From positions 248,001 through 312,000 of the forward strand of contig NZ_AUGM01000007.1 of NCBI RefSeq assembly GCF_000422665.1: 64,000 nucleotides of DNA, given 5' to 3'. The DNA is from Ferrimonas senticii DSM 18821 (GTDB lineage Bacteria > Pseudomonadota > Gammaproteobacteria > Enterobacterales > Shewanellaceae). The position numbers were made by a program, and so were the translations under genes. Each line of letters opens with the position of its first letter. The first letter of the stretch is position 1. Shown piece after piece: positions 39,702 through 51,086 of this stretch. Below the pieces are notes generated by a model. That model searched no databases, had not been told where the DNA came from, and saw only the letters and a list, made by a program, of their open reading frames with translations.

Positions 39702-39704
39702 GCA
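39676..39704. terminator. Terminator overlapping the 3' end of dciA
   Basis: A 10-bp stem (TTGGCCGCTC/GAGCGGCCAA, TGCG loop) is made from the last dciA codons, so one sequence encodes the C-terminus and ends transcription. The minus-strand lpxC message converges on it. Confidence 0.65.
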
Positions 39705-39718
39705 ATCACTAATGCTGA

Positions 39719-40630
39719 TTAAGCGAGGCTAGGAGCAAGGAAGCCGATTGGCGCTTGCTCTGGGCGTTCAAAGCTAACCAGTTCGTAGCTTTCTGCCGCC
39801 GCCAGTACCGCTCGGATCAATTTGTTGTTCAGCGCGTGACCGGATTTGTGAGCGCGGAATTCACCCAAAATCGCGTGGCCGCCAAGATACAAGTCGCCAA
39901 CGGCGTCGAGGATCTTGTGCTTCACAAACTCGTCTGGATCCCGCAAACCGTCTGGATTAAGAATACGGAACTCATCCAAAACGATGGCGTTTTCCATGCT
40001 GCCACCCAGACACAAGTTATTGGCACGCAAAAACTCGATGTCTTTCATAAAGCCGAAGGTACGGGCGCGACTGATGTCACGGCTGAAACTTTCGGCAGAG
40101 AAATCTAACGCCAAACGCTGGGCGCTGCGGCTGATCTCAGGGTGGTTAAAGTCGATGGAAAAATCCAAACGGAAACCGTTGTGCGGGCGGAACTCTGCCC
40201 ACTTGTCGCCATCCTCTACCCGTACGGTATTGCGAATACGCAGATACTTTTTGGACACGGACTGCTCCGCGATACCGGCGCTTTGCAGCAAGAACAGGTA
40301 AGGGTTGGCACTGCCATCCATGATCGGCACCTCAGGGGCGTCGACCTCGATGTAAGCGTTATCAATGCCAAGGCTGGCGATGGCCGCCATCAAATGTTCG
40401 ATGGTCAGCACTTTCACGCCAGCGTCGGTGCTTAAACCGGTACACAAGGTGGTTTCTTTAACCAAATCGGCACGGGCAGGCACCTCCACCACGGGATCAA
40501 GATCCACGCGACGGAAGACAATCCCAGTGTTCACTGGGGCTGGCTTGATCACCATCGTCACCTTATTGCCGGAGTGTAAGCCTACACCTGCGGCTTGGAT
40601 CGGACGCTGTAGAGTCTGTTGTTTACTCAT
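39719..40630 (-). CDS. lpxC: UDP-3-O-acyl-N-acetylglucosamine deacetylase LpxC
   Basis: A 303-residue zinc amidase, the committed step of lipid A synthesis. Zinc ligands are in [16 protein letters not shown] and [17 protein letters not shown], with the second histidine of the catalytic site in [12 protein letters not shown]. The start [14 protein letters not shown] stretch is typical. Length fits (E. coli 305). It is the last gene after ftsZ on the same strand, as in many gammaproteobacteria, with a 111-bp gap that can carry its own promoter. Confidence 0.97.
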   Translation of the reverse strand: MSKQQTLQRPIQAAGVGLHSGNKVTMVIKPAPVNTGIVFRRVDLDPVVEVPARADLVKETTLCTGLSTDAGVKVLTIEHLMAAIASLGIDNAYIEVDAPEVPIMDGSANPYLFLLQSAGIAEQSVSKKYLRIRNTVRVEDGDKWAEFRPHNGFRLDFSIDFNHPEISRSAQRLALDFSAESFSRDISRARTFGFMKDIEFLRANNLCLGGSMENAIVLDEFRILNPDGLRDPDEFVKHKILDAVGDLYLGGHAILGEFRAHKSGHALNNKLIRAVLAAAESYELVSFERPEQAPIGFLAPSLA

Positions 40631-40741
40631 TGCTCAGCTGCTCCTACTGCCTATTCGGTAAATTGGGCGCGAATGATATCACGCCGTTCACAATTGGCCA
40701 ACTTCTGTACTTATCAATAACCACTATGCTTGTCGATTGCC

Positions 40742-41950
40742 TTAATCGGCCTGACGACGCAGGAACGCTGGGACATCCAGCAGATCCGCTGCAGAGTGAG
40801 TCTTTGGTTTCGCCGCCGCAGCCGCCGGACCGGCAGGTGCGGTTGGTTCTGCTGCCGCAGAGCCGAAGCTTTGCATGCCATCGATCGCTTGCTGCGCCGC
40901 GCTTGGCTGCTGTGCCGCCACTTCTGGGCGTTGCACTGCTGGCTCTGGTTTAGCTACCGCTGGCTTGGATACCAGTTGGATGTCCGGCTTCTTCTCAGAA
41001 CCGATACCGGTAGCAACCACGGTTACCCGCAGTTCGTCGGTCATCTCAGGATCGATCACCGCACCCACCACCACGTTGGCGTTATCAGACGCGTAGGCAC
41101 GAACGTGGTGACCCACGGTTTCGAACTCTTCGATGCTGATGTCCAGACCGGCGGTTACGTTCACCAGAATGCCGCGAGCACCGGTCAAGTCGATATCTTC
41201 CAGCAGTGGCGAGGCAACCGCCGCTTCCGCCGCTTCTTCGGCACGGTCTTCACCGCGAGCAACACCGGTACCCATCATGGCGTTACCCATCTCCGACATC
41301 ACGGTTTTCACGTCGGCGAAGTCAACGTTGATCAGACCTTCACGGGTGATCAGCTCAGCAATGCCTTGTACCGCGCCCAGCAGGACGTTGTTGGCCGCTT
41401 TAAAGGCGTCCAACAGACTGGTGCGACCGCCCAGTACTTTCATCAATTTATCGTTTGGTACGATGATCAGTGAATCAACGTACTGCGCCAGTTGTTCGAC
41501 ACCTTGTTCGGCGTAGAAGCTGCGCTTTTTACCTTCAAAAGAGAATGGCTTGGTGACTACCGCAACGGTCAGAATGCCCTCTTCTTTGGCGATCTGTGCT
41601 ACCACTGGCGCCGCACCGGTACCAGTACCACCACCCATACCGGCAGCGATAAACACCATGTCGGAACCCGCAATGGCGTTACGGATGGTTTCCCGATCTT
41701 CCAGTGCCGCTTCGCGACCCACTTCTGGGTTGGCACCTGCACCCAAACCTTTGGTGACATCCTTGCCCAATTGAATGGTGGTTTGCGCTGAGGATTTGCG
41801 CAGCGCTTGCAGATCGGTGTTGGCGCAGATGAAATCCACCCCTTCAATGGTCTGTTCAACCATGTGCTCAACGGCGTTACCGCCGCCACCGCCTACGCCG
41901 ATCACTTTAATGACCGCATCACCATCATTCGTGTCGATAATCTCGAACAT
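40742..41950 (-). CDS. ftsZ: Cell division protein FtsZ
   Basis: A 402-residue tubulin-like GTPase that forms the Z-ring. The nucleotide motif is [14 protein letters not shown], with [16 protein letters not shown] near the start and the T7 loop [11 protein letters not shown] Pro/Ala-rich linker (about 320-385) leads to the conserved C-terminal tail [14 protein letters not shown] that binds FtsA and ZipA. The start at 41950 is preferred over 41953 because GGAG then lies 7 nt upstream. It follows ftsA by about 52 bp. Confidence 0.98.
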   Translation of the reverse strand: MFEIIDTNDGDAVIKVIGVGGGGGNAVEHMVEQTIEGVDFICANTDLQALRKSSAQTTIQLGKDVTKGLGAGANPEVGREAALEDRETIRNAIAGSDMVFIAAGMGGGTGTGAAPVVAQIAKEEGILTVAVVTKPFSFEGKKRSFYAEQGVEQLAQYVDSLIIVPNDKLMKVLGGRTSLLDAFKAANNVLLGAVQGIAELITREGLINVDFADVKTVMSEMGNAMMGTGVARGEDRAEEAAEAAVASPLLEDIDLTGARGILVNVTAGLDISIEEFETVGHHVRAYASDNANVVVGAVIDPEMTDELRVTVVATGIGSEKKPDIQLVSKPAVAKPEPAVQRPEVAAQQPSAAQQAIDGMQSFGSAAAEPTAPAGPAAAAAKPKTHSAADLLDVPAFLRRQAD

Positions 41951-42005
41951 CATTTATCTCCGTTGTGTCCGCGTCCAAAATCGTAGTTGCCGCTAGTAGC
42001 GACAA

Positions 42006-43241
42006 TTAAAAAGCGCTATTAAACCAGTTGCGCAACTGTTCAAAGGCTCGGCCGATGCCGCCCTCTGCCGGTTGCGATTCGGTTTTTTTGTTCTGTTCTG
42101 CTACGCCGTAATACAGCAGCCCCACTGCGGTAGCAAAATTCGGCTCATTAACGTAATCCGTTAGGCCTTTAACGGGCTGAGGGGATCCCACTCGAACCGG
42201 CATCCCAAAAATCTCTTCGGCAACGGTTTCCGCCCCTTCTATGCGGGCGGTGCCGCCGGTGAGTACGATACCCGCTGCCACCTGTTCTTCAAAGCCACTT
42301 CGACGCAATTCTTGTGCCACTAGCTCAAAGATCTCTTGGTAACGTGGTTCAACCACCTCAGACAGGGTCTGGCGTGACATGGTTCGCGCCGGACGGCCAC
42401 CGACCGAGGGCACGTCGATGCTCTCCTCTTGGCCAACTAATGCCGCTCGGGCGCAGCCATAATCGACCTTGATCTGCTCGGCGTGGCTCATCGGCGTGCG
42501 GAAAATCTTGGCGATGTCGCTAGTCACCTGATTGCCGGCCACCGGCAATACCGCGCAGTGACGCAGGGCGCCATTGGCATACACCACGATATCGGTAGTA
42601 CCGGCACCGATGTCGACCAAGCAAACGCCAAGGTCTTTCTCGTCGCTGGTAAGCACTGCATGGGCTGAAGCGATGCCAGAAAACACCAATTTATCCACCC
42701 GCACATTGCAGCGCTCAACGCATTTGGTGATGTTGCGCGCCCAATCTGCGGCGCAGGTGACCATATGGACGTTGGCGTGCATCCGCACCCCAGACATCCC
42801 TACAGGACTGCGAATGCCTTCCAGTTCATCAATGATGAAGTCCTGCGGCAACACGTCCAAGATCTGCCGCTCGGTGGGGATCTTGACCGTCTGCGCGGTG
42901 TGGATCACATGCTTAACGTCCTCGGCGGTCACTTCGGCACCATCGATCGAGCACATGCCGTGTTCATTCTGACACTGAATATGACGGCCAGAGATGCTTA
43001 AGTAGACCGCATCCACTTCGCATTCGGCGATTGAAGCCGCTTGATCCAGCGCCAACTGCACGCTGCGACTGACCGAATCGAGATCGTTGACGCCACCTTT
43101 GTCCATGCCACGAGAGGGTTGCACGGCATAACCGAGTACGGTGATCTCGCCATTCGGCAAGGTTTCGCCGATCACCGCAGTGGTCTGCGCGGTGCCGACG
43201 TCTAATCCGATAATCACACCGGCTTCATGACTGGTTGTCAT
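42006..43241 (-). CDS. ftsA: Cell division protein FtsA
   Basis: A 411-residue actin-like protein that tethers FtsZ to the membrane and recruits later division proteins. Actin-fold motifs include VIIGLDVGTAQTTAVIGE, VCLVDIGAGTTDIVVYANGAL and GIVLTGGTARIEG. The C-terminal amphipathic helix (GRAFEQLRNWFNSAF) is the membrane anchor. It overlaps the ftsQ end by 17 bp and precedes ftsZ. Confidence 0.97.
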   Translation of the reverse strand: MTTSHEAGVIIGLDVGTAQTTAVIGETLPNGEITVLGYAVQPSRGMDKGGVNDLDSVSRSVQLALDQAASIAECEVDAVYLSISGRHIQCQNEHGMCSIDGAEVTAEDVKHVIHTAQTVKIPTERQILDVLPQDFIIDELEGIRSPVGMSGVRMHANVHMVTCAADWARNITKCVERCNVRVDKLVFSGIASAHAVLTSDEKDLGVCLVDIGAGTTDIVVYANGALRHCAVLPVAGNQVTSDIAKIFRTPMSHAEQIKVDYGCARAALVGQEESIDVPSVGGRPARTMSRQTLSEVVEPRYQEIFELVAQELRRSGFEEQVAAGIVLTGGTARIEGAETVAEEIFGMPVRVGSPQPVKGLTDYVNEPNFATAVGLLYYGVAEQNKKTESQPAEGGIGRAFEQLRNWFNSAF

Positions 43242-43995
43242 TATGTTGTTCCTGCCATTGCACGGCCAAGCCCGTGTCGTATCGTAAATCTATTCGTTGT
43301 GGCTGCCGCGGCTGCTGTGCCAACTGCGGCCACACATCAATAAATCGCTGTAATCGCGCCAAGGTGTCATCGCGCCCCAGCGCCAGCTCAATGCCACCAT
43401 GCAGTTGCAACTGCCAAGCATGCCGCGAGCTCAGCTGTAAGCGCTGCCCCTGATGCTGACTATGCGCCAAAATGGCGCTCAGTTGCTGCCACATTTGCCA
43501 CACTTTTTGTTCGCTGCCCGCCGGCCCTTGCAGGAAGGGCAACTGACTTAGTTCGTCCCGGCGCGGCGCTAAAAACGCTTCGCCCCGTTGATTCAACCAG
43601 CCCTGTTCACCCCAGTGCGCCACCGGCACCTGTTCTTGCAAAAACACCCGCAGTCGATTTGGCCACTCCCGTCGCACCGCCGCGCGATCGATCCACGGCA
43701 GTGCCACTAGGGTATCGCTGACCAAACTGACGTCAGCGCTAAACAGCGATTGTTCCGTAAACGGCAGCATCGCCGCTGCGACATCGGCATCGCTGGTGAA
43801 GCGGCGTTCGCCAAACAATGCCAATTCCGTGATTGGCACTTGGCTGGCATCGTTAGCAATGTCGGCCAACGCCATCGCCGCCCGTACCAACCCCGCCAAC
43901 GTCAGCAGCAAACAGGCCACCCCAAGCCACAGCTCCCAACGGACGTTATGCCAGCCCGCTTGCGCACTTAGCCGAGGTCGCCACGCCAGTTTCAT
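43225..43995 (-). CDS. ftsQ: Cell division protein FtsQ
   Basis: A 256-residue bitopic protein: basic N-terminus, one membrane segment (about 24-45), a POTRA domain (about 58-128, ITELALFGERRFTSDADVAAAM) and a beta domain (about 130-250) that binds FtsB and FtsL. It also contains the NRLRVFLQEQVPVAHWGEQGWLN stretch typical of FtsQ. It starts 5 bp after ddlB and overlaps ftsA. Confidence 0.94.
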   Translation of the reverse strand: MKLAWRPRLSAQAGWHNVRWELWLGVACLLLTLAGLVRAAMALADIANDASQVPITELALFGERRFTSDADVAAAMLPFTEQSLFSADVSLVSDTLVALPWIDRAAVRREWPNRLRVFLQEQVPVAHWGEQGWLNQRGEAFLAPRRDELSQLPFLQGPAGSEQKVWQMWQQLSAILAHSQHQGQRLQLSSRHAWQLQLHGGIELALGRDDTLARLQRFIDVWPQLAQQPRQPQRIDLRYDTGLAVQWQEQHNDNQS

Positions 43996-44000
43996 CGCAA

Positions 44001-44906
44001 CTATTCCGCCATCGCCCAGATGCGCTTTACCAACGCATCAAAGTCGATCCCCGCCGCTTTGGCCGCCTTTGGCACCAAGCTGGTTTCGGTCATGCCAGGA
44101 ACGGTGTTAACTTCCAGCAACTGCCACTGGCCATCGCTGCTGCGCATCACATCAACGCGTCCCCAGTGGCGACAACCAACGGATTGAAACGCTTGCAGCG
44201 CCAGCGCTTGCAGTTCCCGTTCGTCCGCTTCGGACAAGCCGCATGGGCAATGGTATTGGGTTTCAGTGGAGTGATACTTGGCTTGGTAGTCGTAAAACTC
44301 GTTGGCCGCTTGCAGGCGGATCGCCGGCATCACTTCATCACCGATGATCGCCACGGTGTATTCTGGGCCATCAATCCACGCTTCCAGCAGCACGCTGTGA
44401 TCCAGCTGCAGCGCCGTATCGACCGCCGCCAGTAACTGCTCAACGGTGTTGGCTTTGGCGATCCCCACTGACGAGCCTTCGTTGGCCGGTTTCACCATCA
44501 ATGGCAGACCAAGACGTTCAACCATTTCGGTCAGTTGCTGCGGCTGGTAATTGTGCTTGCTTACCACCGCAAACGGCGCGGTTGGTAACTTAAGCGCCGA
44601 CCACAACAGCTTGGTTTTCACTTTGTCCATCGCCAATGCGCTGGCCTGTAAACCGCTGCCGGTAAACGGGATCTGCAGCAGTTGCAGAGCGCCCTGCATG
44701 CTGCCATCTTCGCCACCACGGCCGTGCAAAACGATAAAGGCACGCTGGTACTGGCTTAGCTCAGTCAGCGGTCGCTCTTTTGGATCGAACTTTTCCGCAT
44801 CAATGCCGCCACGCAGCAAGCCATCCAGCACCGCTTGACCGGAACGCAACGACACCTCGCGCTCGGCGCTGGTGCCACCAAACAATACCGCAGTCTTACC
44901 GCTCAT
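44001..44906 (-). CDS. ddlB: D-alanine--D-alanine ligase
   Basis: A 301-residue ATP-grasp ligase that makes the D-Ala-D-Ala dipeptide. Motifs are [17 protein letters not shown] near the start, [34 protein letters not shown] with the ATP lysine, and [18 protein letters not shown] at the end. It overlaps murC by 11 bp and lies between murC and ftsQ, the position of ddlB in E. coli. Confidence 0.96.
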   Translation of the reverse strand: MSGKTAVLFGGTSAEREVSLRSGQAVLDGLLRGGIDAEKFDPKERPLTELSQYQRAFIVLHGRGGEDGSMQGALQLLQIPFTGSGLQASALAMDKVKTKLLWSALKLPTAPFAVVSKHNYQPQQLTEMVERLGLPLMVKPANEGSSVGIAKANTVEQLLAAVDTALQLDHSVLLEAWIDGPEYTVAIIGDEVMPAIRLQAANEFYDYQAKYHSTETQYHCPCGLSEADERELQALALQAFQSVGCRHWGRVDVMRSSDGQWQLLEVNTVPGMTETSLVPKAAKAAGIDFDALVKRIWAMAE

Positions 44907-46362
44907 CTGCGCCTTCCTGTTGTAACTTTTCTACTGATAATTGCAGCTGCGCTAACCGTTTAGCCAGCTCTCCGATGTTGCCCGCCCCTTGGGTTAGCAC
45001 CACATCGCCATCTCGCATCTGTTCCGCCAGCAGCGCTGGCAGCGCCTCTGGTGACGGCACATACACAGGATCGATACCGCGCTGTCGCAATGAACGACAC
45101 AGAGCACGGCTATCGGCGCCCGGGATCGGCTCCTCCCCAGCGCTGTAAACTTCCATCAGCAGCAGGCAATCAACCTCGGCCAGTACCGCCACGAAATCTT
45201 CATAGAGATCGCGGGTACGGCTGTAACGATGGGGCTGGTACACCATCGCCAAGCGCCGCTCTGGCCAACTGGCACGGGCCGCTTTAATGGTACAGGCTAC
45301 TTCCGATGGGTGATGGCCGTAATCGTCCACCAACAGCACCGAGCCTTTGCCAGTCTCGAACTCGCCATATTGTTGGAAGCGACGACCCACCCCCTCAAAC
45401 TGCAGCAGCGCCGAACTGAATACCTCGTCGGTTACCCCTTCTTGCATCGCCACCGCAATCGCCGCTAGGGCGTTTTGGACGTTATGGCGGCCAGGCAGAT
45501 TGAGGATCAGCGGCAATGGCTTATGGCCTTCGCGCACCAAGGTAAACAGGGTTTGCGTGCCGTTTTGGCGGTAATCGACCGCACGAACATCAGCGTCGGG
45601 ATGGAAACCGTAGGTCACAATCCGCCGACCTATGCGTGGCAACACTGCTTGTACGCCCTCATCATCCAAGCACATCACCGCAGTGCCGTAGAACGGCAAG
45701 TTGTGCAGAAAATCAACAAAAGTGTCGTACAGCTTGTTGATGTCGCCGCCGTAGGTGTCCATGTGATCCGGTTCGATGTTGGTCACCACCGCCAGCATCG
45801 GCTGCAGATGCAGGAAACTGGCGTCGGATTCATCGGCTTCGGCCACCAGATAATGACTTTGCCCTAAACGGGCATTGGTGCCGGCGCTGTTGAGCTTGCC
45901 GCCAATCACAAAGGTGGGATCCAGCCCCGCGCCAGCAAACAAACTGGCGGTCAAACTGGTGGTGGTGGTTTTGCCGTGGGTACCAGCCACGGCAATGCCG
46001 TGGCGAAAACGCATCAACTCCGCCAGCATTTCAGCTCGGCGTACCACCGGGATCCGCGCTTGCTGCGCCGCCACCAGCTCTGGGTTATCCGCCGCAATCG
46101 CGGTGGAAACCACCACCACATCAACGTCTTTAACCCAATCGCCATGGTGACCTTTGTAGATCACCGCACCTAGATCACTTAAGCGATGAGTGACGGCGTT
46201 CATGCCGATGTCAGAACCGCTGACTTGGTAGCCTTCGTTGACCAGCACTTCAGCAATACCGCCCATGCCTGCGCCACCGATACCAACAAAGTGGATCCGT
46301 CGTACTCGCCCCATTGCGCCGTGGGGGATCGGCTTAACCTCGGAAGGTTGTGTCGGTTTCAT
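44896..46362 (-). CDS. murC: UDP-N-acetylmuramate--L-alanine ligase
   Basis: A 488-residue Mur ligase adding the first stem residue (L-Ala). The N-terminal Rossmann domain has [17 protein letters not shown], the ATP loop is [12 protein letters not shown], and the later signatures are [27 protein letters not shown]-like [17 protein letters not shown], and [16 protein letters not shown]. It starts immediately at the murG stop (1-bp overlap). Confidence 0.97.
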   Translation of the reverse strand: MKPTQPSEVKPIPHGAMGRVRRIHFVGIGGAGMGGIAEVLVNEGYQVSGSDIGMNAVTHRLSDLGAVIYKGHHGDWVKDVDVVVVSTAIAADNPELVAAQQARIPVVRRAEMLAELMRFRHGIAVAGTHGKTTTTSLTASLFAGAGLDPTFVIGGKLNSAGTNARLGQSHYLVAEADESDASFLHLQPMLAVVTNIEPDHMDTYGGDINKLYDTFVDFLHNLPFYGTAVMCLDDEGVQAVLPRIGRRIVTYGFHPDADVRAVDYRQNGTQTLFTLVREGHKPLPLILNLPGRHNVQNALAAIAVAMQEGVTDEVFSSALLQFEGVGRRFQQYGEFETGKGSVLLVDDYGHHPSEVACTIKAARASWPERRLAMVYQPHRYSRTRDLYEDFVAVLAEVDCLLLMEVYSAGEEPIPGADSRALCRSLRQRGIDPVYVPSPEALPALLAEQMRDGDVVLTQGAGNIGELAKRLAQLQLSVEKLQQEGADER

Positions 46363-47441
46363 TAACCGCCTCGAACTGTTAGCTGTTCACAAATGGCTGC
46401 CACCTGCTCGGTAGCATCCAGCACTGCGGCCTGTCGTGCCGCCTGTGCCATCTGATTCAATTGCTCTGGATTGTGGCTAAACGCCAATAGCTGCGCCGCC
46501 AAGCCCTTGGCGGTCAGCGTACTTTGCGGCTGCAATACCGCCGCTCCGCACGCCACCAGAGCCTCGGCATTGCGGGTTTGATGATCGTCCACCGCCTGCG
46601 GAAATGGCACCAAAATCGCCGGTCGGCCGGTGGCGGCCAATTCGGCCACCGTTAACGCGCCAGCGCGACTGATAACCACATCAGCCCAAGCGTAAGCTGC
46701 GGCCATATCATCAATAAATTCGGTAACTTGAGCGCCAACGCCAGGGGCATTTTGCTGCCATTGGCTGTTCACCGCCTCCAAATTGCCACGCCCCACTTGA
46801 TGCCAGACGGTGATGTGGGTTTCGGCGGCAATGCGGCCGACCGCCGCTGGCACCGCGTCATTCAACGCTTTGGCACCAAGACTGCCCCCCACCACCAGCA
46901 CTTTAAGCTGTTCATTGGCGATCACCGGTTGCGCATCACCTAAGCGGATCAGCTCGCGCCGCACCGGGTTACCCACGTGCTGCGACTGCGGCAACACATC
47001 GGCAAAGGCCACCAAGGTCTTACTGGCAAAGCGTGCCAAGATCTTATTCGTGGCACCAGCAACCGCATTTTGTTCATGCAGCACCAGCGGCGTGCGCCGC
47101 AACCACGCGGCGATGCCGCCGGGGCCAGAGGCGTACCCGCCCATCCCCAGCACGACATCCGGTTTAAACTGGCGCTGGATCTGTAAAGCTTGCACCGTGG
47201 CCTTTAGGATCTGCAGCGGCGCCAACAACTTGCGCAGCAAGCCGTTACCGCGCACCCCTTTGATATCAATAAACTTGATCTCAAAACCATGCTGCGGCAC
47301 TAAGCGCGCTTCCATCCGCTCTGCGGTACCTAACCACTGTACCTGCCAGCCTTGCTCGCGCAGTTGCCGCGCCACCGCTAAGGCTGGAAAAACGTGACCA
47401 CCGGTGCCACCGGCCATCACCAATAAACGTTTGCCACTCAT
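46362..47441 (-). CDS. murG: Lipid II synthase MurG
   Basis: A 359-residue GT-B glycosyltransferase that adds GlcNAc to lipid I on the inner face of the membrane. The N-terminal G-loop is [17 protein letters not shown]. The acceptor-domain signature [15 protein letters not shown] and the UDP-GlcNAc site ([24 protein letters not shown] and [14 protein letters not shown]) are intact. It overlaps ftsW by 4 bp. Confidence 0.97.
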   Translation of the reverse strand: MSGKRLLVMAGGTGGHVFPALAVARQLREQGWQVQWLGTAERMEARLVPQHGFEIKFIDIKGVRGNGLLRKLLAPLQILKATVQALQIQRQFKPDVVLGMGGYASGPGGIAAWLRRTPLVLHEQNAVAGATNKILARFASKTLVAFADVLPQSQHVGNPVRRELIRLGDAQPVIANEQLKVLVVGGSLGAKALNDAVPAAVGRIAAETHITVWHQVGRGNLEAVNSQWQQNAPGVGAQVTEFIDDMAAAYAWADVVISRAGALTVAELAATGRPAILVPFPQAVDDHQTRNAEALVACGAAVLQPQSTLTAKGLAAQLLAFSHNPEQLNQMAQAARQAAVLDATEQVAAICEQLTVRGG

Positions 47442-48709
47442 GGCGTCTCCTGTTCTGCGTTTGGGGTTGCCACTAACGCGCTCTGCGCCAATCGTCGTTC
47501 AAAATCGATTCGCACCAAAATTGCCGCTGCGACGGTCATTACCCACAGGCTACTGCCACCATAAGAAACCAGCGGTAGAGTCAACCCTTTGGTCGGCAAA
47601 ATGCCTACCGCTGCGCCGATGTTTACCGCCGTTTGAAAACTAAACCAAATACCAATGCCGTAGGCCATGTAGCCAGCAAAGGCTTGCTCGACCCGCAGCG
47701 CCAGATGACCAATCCACAAGGCTCGCAGCGCCAACGCGAGCTGCATCAGCACAATAGTGGCGATCCCCAAAAAGCCCAGCTCTTCGCCGATCACCGACGA
47801 GATAAAGTCGGTATGCGCTTCTGGCAGGTAGTTAAGTTTTTGAATTGAGTTACCTAGCCCTTGGCCGCCCCAATCGCCGCGGCCATAGGCCATTAAGCTT
47901 TGGGTCAACTGATAGCCAGCACCGTATTCGTCTTGCCACGGATCGAGGAAGTTCTGCACCCGCGCCATCCGGTAGTCGGAGCCCATAATGGCGATCACCA
48001 CCACCAATATCGCCGCCAACACCAGACCGACAAATACGCCAGCCGGCGCACCGGCCAAAAACAGCATGCCGCCGGTGATCACCAGCATCACCACCCCAGA
48101 GCCCAGATCCGGCTGAAAGATCAGCAACACGCCGAACACCACCAAAGGCGCAATCCCTTTGATCAACCCCTTGATGTCTTCGCGCACCTCTTGGCTGCGA
48201 CGAGACAGGTAGCCGGCCATAAACACCACAAGGGCGAACTTGGCGACCTCGGCGACCTGCAGGTTAAAAGGCCCGATCGGGATCCAGCGCTGAGCACCAT
48301 TTACGGTTTTACCCACCACCAATACGGCGATCAGTAACCCTAGGGCGATCAAGGCGATCGGCACCCGAAAACGTTCCCAAGTCTGAATGGTGACGGTACT
48401 AAAGGCGCCGAGTAATAGCAGCGCCACCGCCACGAAAAAGCCTTGGCGCATGGCAAAATGCAGCGAATTGTCTTTCAGCTTTAATGCTTCTGCCAGCGAC
48501 GCTGATGTCACCATCAGCAAGCCGAACATCATTAAGCTAACAATCAACACCAACAACAAGCGATCGTACAAGCGCGGATCGGCGCTCGCTTGCGGCAACC
48601 GCAGTACCGGCAGCGACCAGCGAAAACGGTCGGCATTCGGCGCCCGCTTGGCATTGGCTCGCGCAGGTGAGCGCTGAGTGCCGAGTCGCTGCTTGAGCGC
48701 CATCAGCAT
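47438..48709 (-). CDS. ftsW: Peptidoglycan glycosyltransferase FtsW
   Basis: A 423-residue SEDS protein with 10 expected membrane segments, which polymerises septal lipid II with FtsI. The catalytic-region sequence LNYLPEAHTDFISSVIGEELGFLG and the C-terminal GLTLPLVSYGGSSL are family signatures. A basic cytoplasmic N-terminus of about 45 residues comes first. It overlaps murD by 7 bp. Confidence 0.97.
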   Translation of the reverse strand: MLMALKQRLGTQRSPARANAKRAPNADRFRWSLPVLRLPQASADPRLYDRLLLVLIVSLMMFGLLMVTSASLAEALKLKDNSLHFAMRQGFFVAVALLLLGAFSTVTIQTWERFRVPIALIALGLLIAVLVVGKTVNGAQRWIPIGPFNLQVAEVAKFALVVFMAGYLSRRSQEVREDIKGLIKGIAPLVVFGVLLIFQPDLGSGVVMLVITGGMLFLAGAPAGVFVGLVLAAILVVVIAIMGSDYRMARVQNFLDPWQDEYGAGYQLTQSLMAYGRGDWGGQGLGNSIQKLNYLPEAHTDFISSVIGEELGFLGIATIVLMQLALALRALWIGHLALRVEQAFAGYMAYGIGIWFSFQTAVNIGAAVGILPTKGLTLPLVSYGGSSLWVMTVAAAILVRIDFERRLAQSALVATPNAEQETP

Positions 48710-50007
48710 GGCAGTGCCTCAACGGCAGCGGCAAAGACTTCACCGCGATGCTCAAAACTGCGGAACATATCTAAGCTGGCACAGGCCGGCGACAACAGCA
48801 CGATATCGCCTGGGGTGGCTTGGCTGGCAGCCAGCTGCACCGCTTGCTCGATGCTGTTGACCGGCACCGCATCGGGGCGCAGCGCGGCAATCCGATCGCC
48901 ATCTTTCCCCAAGGTGTATAGCCCGGCCAGTGGCGCCAGCAGCGGCGCTAACTCATTAACGTCAGCGCCTTTGGCATCGCCACCGGCGATCAAATAGATG
49001 TTGCCCGGCTCATCCGCCAGCCCCGCCAGCGCGGCTGCGGTCGCGCCAACGTTGGTGGCTTTGGAATCATTGAGGTAGTGCACCCCCGCTTTGGTGGCCA
49101 CCAACTGGCAGCGGTGCGGCAGGCTTTGAAAATTAACCAATGCCTGTTTGCTGGCCTCGGCCGGAATGCCCGCGGCGTCCGCCAGCGCCATTGCCGCTAG
49201 GGCGTTGGCGTAGTTGTGTTTACCGAAAAATGGCAGTTCCGCCAGCGCCACTCGCGCCACCGCGCCACAATAAAGCTGGCCATCATGCAGCTGGTAAGCG
49301 GCTTCACCTTGCACCGAAAACGCCACGGCGTTGGCCACACCGCTGACGGTTAACGGATCGTCGCCATTTTCGACACACAATTGGCTCTGTGGGTACAGTG
49401 CCAGCTTGGCTTGGCGGTAGGCTTCAAAATCGGGATAGCGATCCAGATGATCTTCACTGACGTTCAAAACGGTTGCCGCCACTGCGTTGAGGCTGTGGGT
49501 CGTCTCTAGCTGAAAACTGGACAGCTCTAGCACATACAATTGATGGCCTTGACCAAGCAGATCCAGCGCCGGCACGCCGATATTGCCACCAACGCCAACC
49601 GACCAACCGGCCGCTTTGGCCATCTCGCCCACCATAGTGGTAACAGTGGATTTGCCATTAGAGCCTGTGATCGCAATCACCGGCGCAGCAACCGCACGGG
49701 CAAACAGTTCAATATCGCCAATCACCTCAACGCCATTGGCAATCGCTTCGGCAACGGCCGGCGTCGCCAGCGCCAATCCTGGCGAGATAATCAACCGCTG
49801 CGCTTGGGATAACACCGCACCATCCAGAGCACCTGTTCGTAGCAGTACTTCTGGGTACTGCGCCGCCAGCAGATCAGCGCCCGGCGGTTGACTGCGACTG
49901 TCCCACACCATCACCGACTCCCCCTGTTGCCGCAGATAGCGCACACACGAGAGGCCAGTAATGCCCAAGCCAAGCACGATGGTATTCGCCGTCGCCGCCG
50001 TCATCAT
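48703..50007 (-). CDS. murD: UDP-N-acetylmuramoylalanine--D-glutamate ligase
   Basis: A 434-residue Mur ligase adding D-Glu. Visible are the N-terminal VLGLGITGLSCVRYL fold, the ATP loop ITGSNGKSTVTTMVGE, ELSSFQLETTHSLN, NVSEDHLDRY and HYLNDSKATNVGATAAAL. The start codon shares its A with the mraY stop (TAATG). Confidence 0.97.
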   Translation of the reverse strand: MMTAATANTIVLGLGITGLSCVRYLRQQGESVMVWDSRSQPPGADLLAAQYPEVLLRTGALDGAVLSQAQRLIISPGLALATPAVAEAIANGVEVIGDIELFARAVAAPVIAITGSNGKSTVTTMVGEMAKAAGWSVGVGGNIGVPALDLLGQGHQLYVLELSSFQLETTHSLNAVAATVLNVSEDHLDRYPDFEAYRQAKLALYPQSQLCVENGDDPLTVSGVANAVAFSVQGEAAYQLHDGQLYCGAVARVALAELPFFGKHNYANALAAMALADAAGIPAEASKQALVNFQSLPHRCQLVATKAGVHYLNDSKATNVGATAAALAGLADEPGNIYLIAGGDAKGADVNELAPLLAPLAGLYTLGKDGDRIAALRPDAVPVNSIEQAVQLAASQATPGDIVLLSPACASLDMFRSFEHRGEVFAAAVEALPC

Positions 50008-51086
50008 TAGCGCACCTTAAGCGTTGCCAGACCCAGCAACACCAGACAGATGGAGATGATCCAGAAACGGACAATCACCCGCGGTTCTGGCCAGCCTTTA
50101 AGTTCAAAGTGATGGTGAATTGGCGCCATCCGGAAAATCCGCTTTTTGCGCAGTTTGTACGAGCCCACTTGCAGGATCACCGACAGGGTTTCAATGACAA
50201 AAATACCGCCCATGATCACCAGCAGAAACTCTTGCCGAGTCAGTACCGCCATCGCCCCAAGGCCGGCGCCCAGCGCCAACGAGCCGACATCGCCCATAAA
50301 CACTTGAGCCGGATAGGTGTTGAACCACAAAAAGCCAAGGCCCGCGCCCACCATCGCAGTACACACCACCACCATCTCGCCAACGCCCGGCAGATAGGGA
50401 ATATGCAGGTATTGGGCAAAGTTAACGTTACCAGACAGGTAAGCGACCAGCGCAAAGGCCGCCGCCACCAATACGGTTGGCACAATCGCCAGACCATCCA
50501 AGCCATCGGTTAAGTTAACCGCATTGGAGGAGCCAACGATGGTGAAGTAGGCTAAGGCGATAAACAGCAGCCCCAGTTGCGGCATCACGTCCTTAAAGAA
50601 CGGTACCACCAGAACGTGGCCATCCGGCTGCCCCTGCCAATACAGGTAGATCGCCACCACTAATGCGGCGGCGGATTGCCAAAAATATTTCCAGCGGGCG
50701 ATCAATCCCTTCGGGTCTTTGCGGATCACCTTACGGTAGTCATCGACGTAACCAATCAAACCGAAAGCGCCCAACACAAACAGCATCACCAGCACGTAAT
50801 GATTGGTGAGATCACCCCACAATAAGGTGGCAACGAAGATCCCCGCCAAAATCATGATGCCGCCCATCGTTGGCGTGCCGCGCTTACTGAAATGCGATTC
50901 TGGGCCGTCGTTACGAACCACCTGACCAATCTGCTTGCGCTGCAGATGGCGGATCAGCTTTGGCCCCAGCCACAGGCTAAACGACAGCGCAGTCAGCAAA
51001 CTGATGATGGCGCGAAAAGTCAGGTATGAAACCACGTTAAATGCGCTGAAATACTGGGTTAGGTATTCAGCCAGCCAAACTAACAT
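50007..51086 (-). CDS. mraY: Phospho-N-acetylmuramoyl-pentapeptide transferase MraY
   Basis: A 359-residue polytopic enzyme (10 segments) that makes lipid I from UDP-MurNAc-pentapeptide and undecaprenyl phosphate. Catalytic aspartates are in YVDDYRKV (the Asp-Asp pair) and [10 protein letters not shown], and the histidine-rich [13 protein letters not shown] near the end matches the HHH family motif. It overlaps murF by 7 bp. Confidence 0.98.
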   Translation of the reverse strand: MLVWLAEYLTQYFSAFNVVSYLTFRAIISLLTALSFSLWLGPKLIRHLQRKQIGQVVRNDGPESHFSKRGTPTMGGIMILAGIFVATLLWGDLTNHYVLVMLFVLGAFGLIGYVDDYRKVIRKDPKGLIARWKYFWQSAAALVVAIYLYWQGQPDGHVLVVPFFKDVMPQLGLLFIALAYFTIVGSSNAVNLTDGLDGLAIVPTVLVAAAFALVAYLSGNVNFAQYLHIPYLPGVGEMVVVCTAMVGAGLGFLWFNTYPAQVFMGDVGSLALGAGLGAMAVLTRQEFLLVIMGGIFVIETLSVILQVGSYKLRKKRIFRMAPIHHHFELKGWPEPRVIVRFWIISICLVLLGLATLKVR

